Source: an uncultured Dyadobacter sp. (GTDB lineage Bacteria; Bacteroidota; Bacteroidia; Cytophagales; Spirosomataceae). From it: a stretch of 64,000 bases of DNA. The stretch's first letter is position 1, and each line of letters opens with the position of its first letter. The notes below the pieces were generated by a model, which was given only the letters and a program-made list of their open reading frames with translations, was not told the origin of the DNA and did not search any database. Positions 60,599 through 64,000 of this stretch are shown here, piece by piece. The position numbers and the translations under genes are program-made. The DNA is taken from assembly GCF_946482605.1 (NCBI RefSeq), contig NZ_CAMLSE010000009.1:1-64000 (forward strand), in the 5' to 3' direction.

Positions 60599-61624
60599 TT
60601 ATTGTACATCGAAAATTGTCCCGGTCAATTCCTCGCTCAGCGTCCAAAGTTTTTCTGCGGCTTTCGGATCGACGGCGAATGAGGCAACACCTCCCGCTCC
60701 GGCGGGACTCCCGGCAGTTTTGTCGCCAGCAACGTAATCTGCCACTTCGACATCTTGAAGGTAGACACCACCTATATTCCCTAGTTTTGGATTGGTCGCA
60801 GCCCACACCGCAGTAGCAGCGCCTTCCTCTACGGTCTTTTCAATACTTTTCATTGCCTCCTGAGCCGCTACATTCGGCGTCCCGTCGGGGTGTACTGCAC
60901 CGATTGCCACGAAATCCTCAAAGGTCAGGAAACGCGACAAATCGGTCGCCAGGATCAGACCAGGATGTACTGCATAGGAGCGGACCCCGAATGGTTGCGC
61001 TCTTTTGTCCAGCTCCACAGTGAAGAGTACGTTTGCTGTTTTTGACTGTCCGTACGCTTCAAACTTGTTGTACTCCCTGCTGTTATAATTGACATCATCG
61101 AAATGGATCGGTGAGGTATGGTGTGCCGAAGATGAAACATTCACAACCCTTGCACCGTCTGTTTTTTTCAGAGCTTTCCATAAATTGGCAGTCAATTGAA
61201 AGTGACCAAGGTGATTGATTGCAAACTGTCCTTCGTAACCTCGCTCGTCACGCTGAAGGGGTGTCCACATCACGCCCGCATTGTTGATTAGCATATGTAG
61301 CGGCCTTCCGGATAAGATAAATTTTTCAGCAAAAGCAATGATTGTTTCCTGTTTCGCCAGATTCATGTATTCCACTTCAACGTTAGAAATCCCTTCGAGG
61401 TTGGCTTTGGCCTTTTCAGGGTCTCTTGCCGGTACGATCACATGGGCACCTGCGGATGTTAGCGTTTTGGTAATCTCCAGACCAAGTCCTCCATAGCCAC
61501 CTGTTACGATGGCAATCTTACCGGTCAGGTCAATTCCATTAATTACGTTCTTTGTCGTTGACTTTGAGTTGAAGCCAGAACCTATCGCATTCTGGAGCGC
61601 GCCGTTGTAATTTGTCATTTTCAT
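60599..61624 (-). CDS. SDR oxidoreductase, retinol-dehydrogenase/WWOX-like
   Basis: This SDR of about 341 residues starts at MKMTNYNGALQNAIGSGFNS. It has the cofactor motif IVTGGYGGLGLEITKTLTSA, MLINNAGVMWTPLQRDERGY, VNVSSSAHHTSPIHFDDVNY, and Tyr-x3-Lys in EAYGQSKTANVLF. The long insert between the Ser and Tyr and the GVRSYAVHPGLI block are typical of the retinol-dehydrogenase/protochlorophyllide-reductase-like branch. It is followed by its AraC neighbour and preceded by integrase debris. Confidence 0.9.
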   Translation of the reverse strand: MKMTNYNGALQNAIGSGFNSKSTTKNVINGIDLTGKIAIVTGGYGGLGLEITKTLTSAGAHVIVPARDPEKAKANLEGISNVEVEYMNLAKQETIIAFAEKFILSGRPLHMLINNAGVMWTPLQRDERGYEGQFAINHLGHFQLTANLWKALKKTDGARVVNVSSSAHHTSPIHFDDVNYNSREYNKFEAYGQSKTANVLFTVELDKRAQPFGVRSYAVHPGLILATDLSRFLTFEDFVAIGAVHPDGTPNVAAQEAMKSIEKTVEEGAATAVWAATNPKLGNIGGVYLQDVEVADYVAGDKTAGSPAGAGGVASFAVDPKAAEKLWTLSEELTGTIFDVQ

Positions 61625-61799
61625 TTTTCTTTGAATTTTGTTTGACAAAGGTACGAGCCCCTAGAAGAAGCGATTTTGCTCAGAAGTTCTAATAATTTTG
61701 TTTTAAAGGTCATAATAACAATTCGTGTCGACTGGCTGGCACTTTCACTGACCAGAACGACTTTGCTCCTAATTATGTGGTGTATTTTATCTATAAGGC

Positions 61800-62095
61800 A
61801 AGTTTGTTTGGCTAGATACAAACTCAAAAAATCGCCAGGAGAGTACCCAAGGCTACGGGCTTTGATGTCATAGACCGACCCGAACTTGGATTTTATCTCC
61901 AACTCCAAGGCAGTCACCTCTGCCTCGGCTTCCTTCTGTGTGAGGTAACTGTTAATGACCGTAGCGTTTTGGGCTGTTGCTTTTAACTTGCCCGTCTTTT
62001 CGTTCCAGTCTTCCGGATGGATACGGATAGCAGTGCCAGGTATTCGATCTCCTGCACTTGGTGATGGGAAGGCAACTGGGAACGAGGTAATCGGA
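61800..62095 (-). pseudogene. Tyrosine recombinase Arm-domain remnant
   Basis: A minus-strand frame reads GTAIRIHPEDWNEKTGKLKA, TAQNATVINSYLTQKEAEAE, VTALELEIKSKFGSVYDIKA. HPEDWNEKTGK with the following VINSYLTQKE is the usual early part of Bacteroidota integrases. The sequence then drifts into implausible residues before 61800. No catalytic domain is present. The assignment rests on the short HPEDW block and is moderately certain. Confidence 0.5.
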
Positions 62096-62186
62096 CGAAG
62101 ATCCTCGAATTGTCAATAAAGATCTGCCTTGAGGTAGTCCACCTATTAACAAAAAATTTTCAAGAAAAAGTCATAAAATAAACTTT

Positions 62187-62204
62187 TTAGTATATTTTTA
62201 CTAA
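62187..62204. promoter_or_regulatory. TTAGTA/TACTAA dyad before tetR
   Basis: TTAGTA and TACTAA are complementary arms with a six-base spacer, ending 14 bp before the TetR start at 62218. It is a candidate autoregulatory site. Confidence 0.4.
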
Positions 62205-62217
62205 GCGATTTAAAGAT

Positions 62218-62808
62218 ATGATCACGAAGGCAGAAAGAACAAAGCGGTTTATCCTGGAAACAGCAGCGCCGCTGTATAACCAGAAAGGGATTTCAGGAGT
62301 TAACATTGATGACGTACTTGCGGCTACGAAGTTGACGAAGGGATGCCTTTACGGACACTTTGAAAATAAAGACGACTTGTCTGTGCAGGTCATTGAGTAT
62401 ATGCTAGATAATGTCGTTCAAAAAATGATGTTTGCAGTCGGTGCGGGAAAGACAGCCACTGCGAAAGTATTCGCATTCCTTGATTTTTATAAAGACCCCT
62501 TTAATACTTACATCAGTGGAGGATGCCCTATTATCAATACTGCTGTTGAGGTTGATGACAATTTCCCGGAGATTAAAGAAAAAATTGGCGGGGTAATCCG
62601 CCGGGGGCAGGATACGTTTACCGCTATATTGAAACAAGGCATTCAGGATGGTGAATTTTCAACAAAGCTGGATCCGGCCGTCTACGCTTTCAAGGCGACT
62701 GCCGCCATTGAAGGAGGACTGGTGATGTGCCGGGCCATGAATACCGCAAAGCCGATGCATGGCCTGATCAAAAGCCTTAAATCTGAACTAGAGAGTTATA
62801 AAGTTTAA
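62218..62808 (+). CDS. TetR-family regulator
   Basis: This 196-residue protein has the N-terminal TetR helix-turn-helix: ITKAERTKRFILETAAPLYN, QKGISGVNIDDVLAATKLTK, GCLYGHFENKDDLSVQVIEY. The C-terminal ligand domain contains GGCPIINTAVEVDDNFPEIK, with a Cys as in the AcnR/YcdC-like group. It is followed by a dyad and by an MDR gene in the same direction, which it probably controls. Confidence 0.92.
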   Translation: MITKAERTKRFILETAAPLYNQKGISGVNIDDVLAATKLTKGCLYGHFENKDDLSVQVIEYMLDNVVQKMMFAVGAGKTATAKVFAFLDFYKDPFNTYISGGCPIINTAVEVDDNFPEIKEKIGGVIRRGQDTFTAILKQGIQDGEFSTKLDPAVYAFKATAAIEGGLVMCRAMNTAKPMHGLIKSLKSELESYKV

Positions 62809-62821
62809 TTTTTTTACAATA

Positions 62822-62843
62822 AAATAGACCAAAAAGTCTATTT
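62822..62843. promoter_or_regulatory. AAATAGAC/GTCTATTT dyad, predicted TetR operator
   Basis: AAATAGAC at 62822-62829 and GTCTATTT at 62836-62843 are exact complements with a six-base spacer. A further half-site (AAAGTCTATTTT) occurs near 62899. Both lie between tetR and the MDR gene. Confidence 0.55.
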
Positions 62844-62885
62844 CTAATCAGCTAAGCTGATAGCTCGATTGATAACAACAAAGAA

Positions 62886-63056
62886 ATGAGAATATACTTA
62901 AAAGTCTATTTTGAGGCCATAATATTGAAAGATAAAAACGATCCCGATCATGGCCTTTGGTTCAGTCAATTCAAAAAAGAATTAAAACCTGCCGGAGCCA
63001 TAGCTGACCACTATTTCAAACATTCAAAGAAACAATATGAAAGCATTTATCATTGA
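62886..63056 (+). CDS. Possible small protein overlapping the MDR start
   Basis: A 56-codon frame begins at ATG 62886 (MRIYLKVYFEAIILKDKNDP) and ends 20 bp inside the MDR gene. The composition is protein-like (DHGLWFSQFKKELKPAGAIA) but I recognise no family. It may instead be a decayed fragment or a chance frame in the promoter region. Confidence 0.3.
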   Translation: MRIYLKVYFEAIILKDKNDPDHGLWFSQFKKELKPAGAIADHYFKHSKKQYESIYH

Positions 63057-64000
63057 TGGCTATAAGCCGAAAAACGGCATGCGTAAGGCAGACATTCCCG
63101 ACCCGGTTGTCGGAGAAAACGATGTGCTGGTGCAGGTCCATGCAGCCGGTGTTAACCAATTGGACTCCAAAATCATGAGTGGCGAATTCAAAGCGATGTT
63201 ACCTTACAAATTCCCCTTGATCATGGGACATGACATGGCTGGGGTGGTAGTAAAAACCGGCTCCCGTGTAAAGCAATTCAAAGCGGGTGATCAGGTATAT
63301 GCGCGGCCAGCTGATTTCAGCATCGGTACGTTTGCCGAACTGATAGCTATACGCGAATCGGATCTGGCCTTCAAGCCAACTTCGCTTTCTATGGAAGAGG
63401 CTGCATCGATTCCACTGGTGGGTCTTACCACATGGCAGGCGCTGGTTGAAAAGGCGAACCTGAAAAGAGGGCAAAAAGTGTTTATCCAGGCGGGTTCTGG
63501 CGGCGTGGGGACATTGGCCATACAACTAGCCAAGCATCTGGGGGCTACAGTGGCCACCACCACCAGCGCGCCCAACATAGAACTGGTAAAAAGCCTGGGA
63601 GCAGATGTGGTGATTGATTACCGGAAAGAGGATTTCGAGACCATTCTTAAAGATTACGATGTGGTCCTGAACAGCCAGGATGCAAAGACCCTCCAAAAGT
63701 CGCTGCGTATATTAAAACCCGGTGGAAAACTCATCTCCATCTCTGGCCCACCTGATCCCGCATTTGCCAAGGAATTCAGATTGAATGCAATACTGAAAGT
63801 AGTCATGTTCTTTCTAAGCTTTACGACGAAAAGAAAAGCCAGGCGGCTTGGCGTGGACTATTCTTTTCTTTTTATGAAGGCCGACGGAAACCAGCTTGGT
63901 AAAATCACTGACCTGATTAATTCAGGGATCATACGTCCTGTGATGGATAAAGTATTCCCATTCGATAAGGCCAATGAAGCTCTGGCTTATGTGGAAAGCG
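63037..64000 (+). CDS. Quinone-reductase-like MDR oxidoreductase, 3' end outside window
   Basis: The visible 321 codons read MKAFIIDGYKPKNGMRKADI, then VHAAGVNQLDSKIMSGEFKA, GHDMAGVVVKTGSRVKQFKA, SIPLVGLTTWQALVEKANLK and the nucleotide motif VFIQAGSGGVGTLAIQLAKH. This is the zinc-free NADP-dependent alkenal/quinone-reductase branch of the MDR superfamily. No structural zinc cysteines are seen. The usual length is 320-335 residues, so only about ten residues are cut off at the window edge. It lies downstream of tetR and its predicted operator. Confidence 0.9.
   Translation, partial: MKAFIIDGYKPKNGMRKADIPDPVVGENDVLVQVHAAGVNQLDSKIMSGEFKAMLPYKFPLIMGHDMAGVVVKTGSRVKQFKAGDQVYARPADFSIGTFAELIAIRESDLAFKPTSLSMEEAASIPLVGLTTWQALVEKANLKRGQKVFIQAGSGGVGTLAIQLAKHLGATVATTTSAPNIELVKSLGADVVIDYRKEDFETILKDYDVVLNSQDAKTLQKSLRILKPGGKLISISGPPDPAFAKEFRLNAILKVVMFFLSFTTKRKARRLGVDYSFLFMKADGNQLGKITDLINSGIIRPVMDKVFPFDKANEALAYVES

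Noticed and set aside
1..64000. CRISPR arrays, rRNA and tRNA genes
   Set aside because: No regularly spaced repeats, rRNA segments or cloverleaf-like sequences were recognised by eye. A tRNA search program would be needed to exclude tRNA genes formally.

Overview
The window looks like chromosomal DNA of a Bacteroidota member, most likely Cytophagales (Dyadobacter/Spirosoma-like; this lineage is an inference). The grounds are a SusC/SusD pair, a secreted S8 protease with a C-terminal type IX secretion sorting domain, a TonB receptor with a carboxypeptidase-regulatory N-terminal domain, two-component sensors with periplasmic beta-propellers, and many AraC, HxlR and Crp regulators. No rRNA, tRNA or CRISPR array was recognised.

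Layout. (1) 0-5.8 kb: a broken tyrosine recombinase end, a cupin/monooxygenase pair, a molybdenum hydroxylase tail abutting an IS630-type remnant, and a large propeller sensor kinase. (2) 5.8-11.2 kb: one giant secreted subtilisin-like protease. (3) 11.8-26.7 kb: a polysaccharide/uronate utilisation locus. It has susC-susD-lipoprotein on the plus strand, and a convergent minus-strand run of clan-A glycosidase, mannonate dehydratase, MFS transporter, SDR, GH2 beta-mannosidase-like enzyme and RraA-like protein, headed by an IclR regulator. A 17-bp palindrome (ATTTTATATTATAAAAT and close variants) lies before susC (two copies), before the glycosidase operon and, in variant form inside a 51-bp perfect palindrome, over the iclR start codon. 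This makes a self-contained predicted IclR regulon. (4) 26.9-31.2 kb: a graveyard holding an efflux-protein fragment, an exonuclease III with an in-frame amber codon, a frameshifted lipoprotein and a frameshifted methyltransferase. In the middle sits a translationally coupled two-gene unit whose large protein carries a HEPN-like RNALVH motif. (5) 31.2-50 kb: a dense mosaic of oxidoreductases (SDR, MDR, NmrA), hydrolases and one-component regulators (AraC, HxlR). Several promoters carry direct repeats spaced exactly 21 bp, as expected for AraC-family binding. (6) 50-64 kb: a TonB receptor, two Crp-type regulators, a decayed SDR, two divergent histidine kinases (one hybrid), an AraC/SDR pair, and TetR with a quinone-reductase-like MDR that runs off the end.

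How the parts work together. The 12-26 kb locus plausibly binds and imports an oligosaccharide (SusCD), trims it in the periplasm (two glycosidases with signal peptides), imports the acidic sugar (MFS) and routes it through mannonate to 2-keto-3-deoxygluconate (SDR, UxuA). The 31-50 kb mosaic looks like small regulator-plus-redox-enzyme modules that duplicated and reshuffled. Three paralogous AraC proteins share an N-terminal LGLPxPxHPLIS-type signature, and one operator type recurs before two different SDR genes 5 kb apart. Remnants of at least three tyrosine recombinases (0, 50.5 and 62 kb) and one IS630 element mark past mobile-element traffic.
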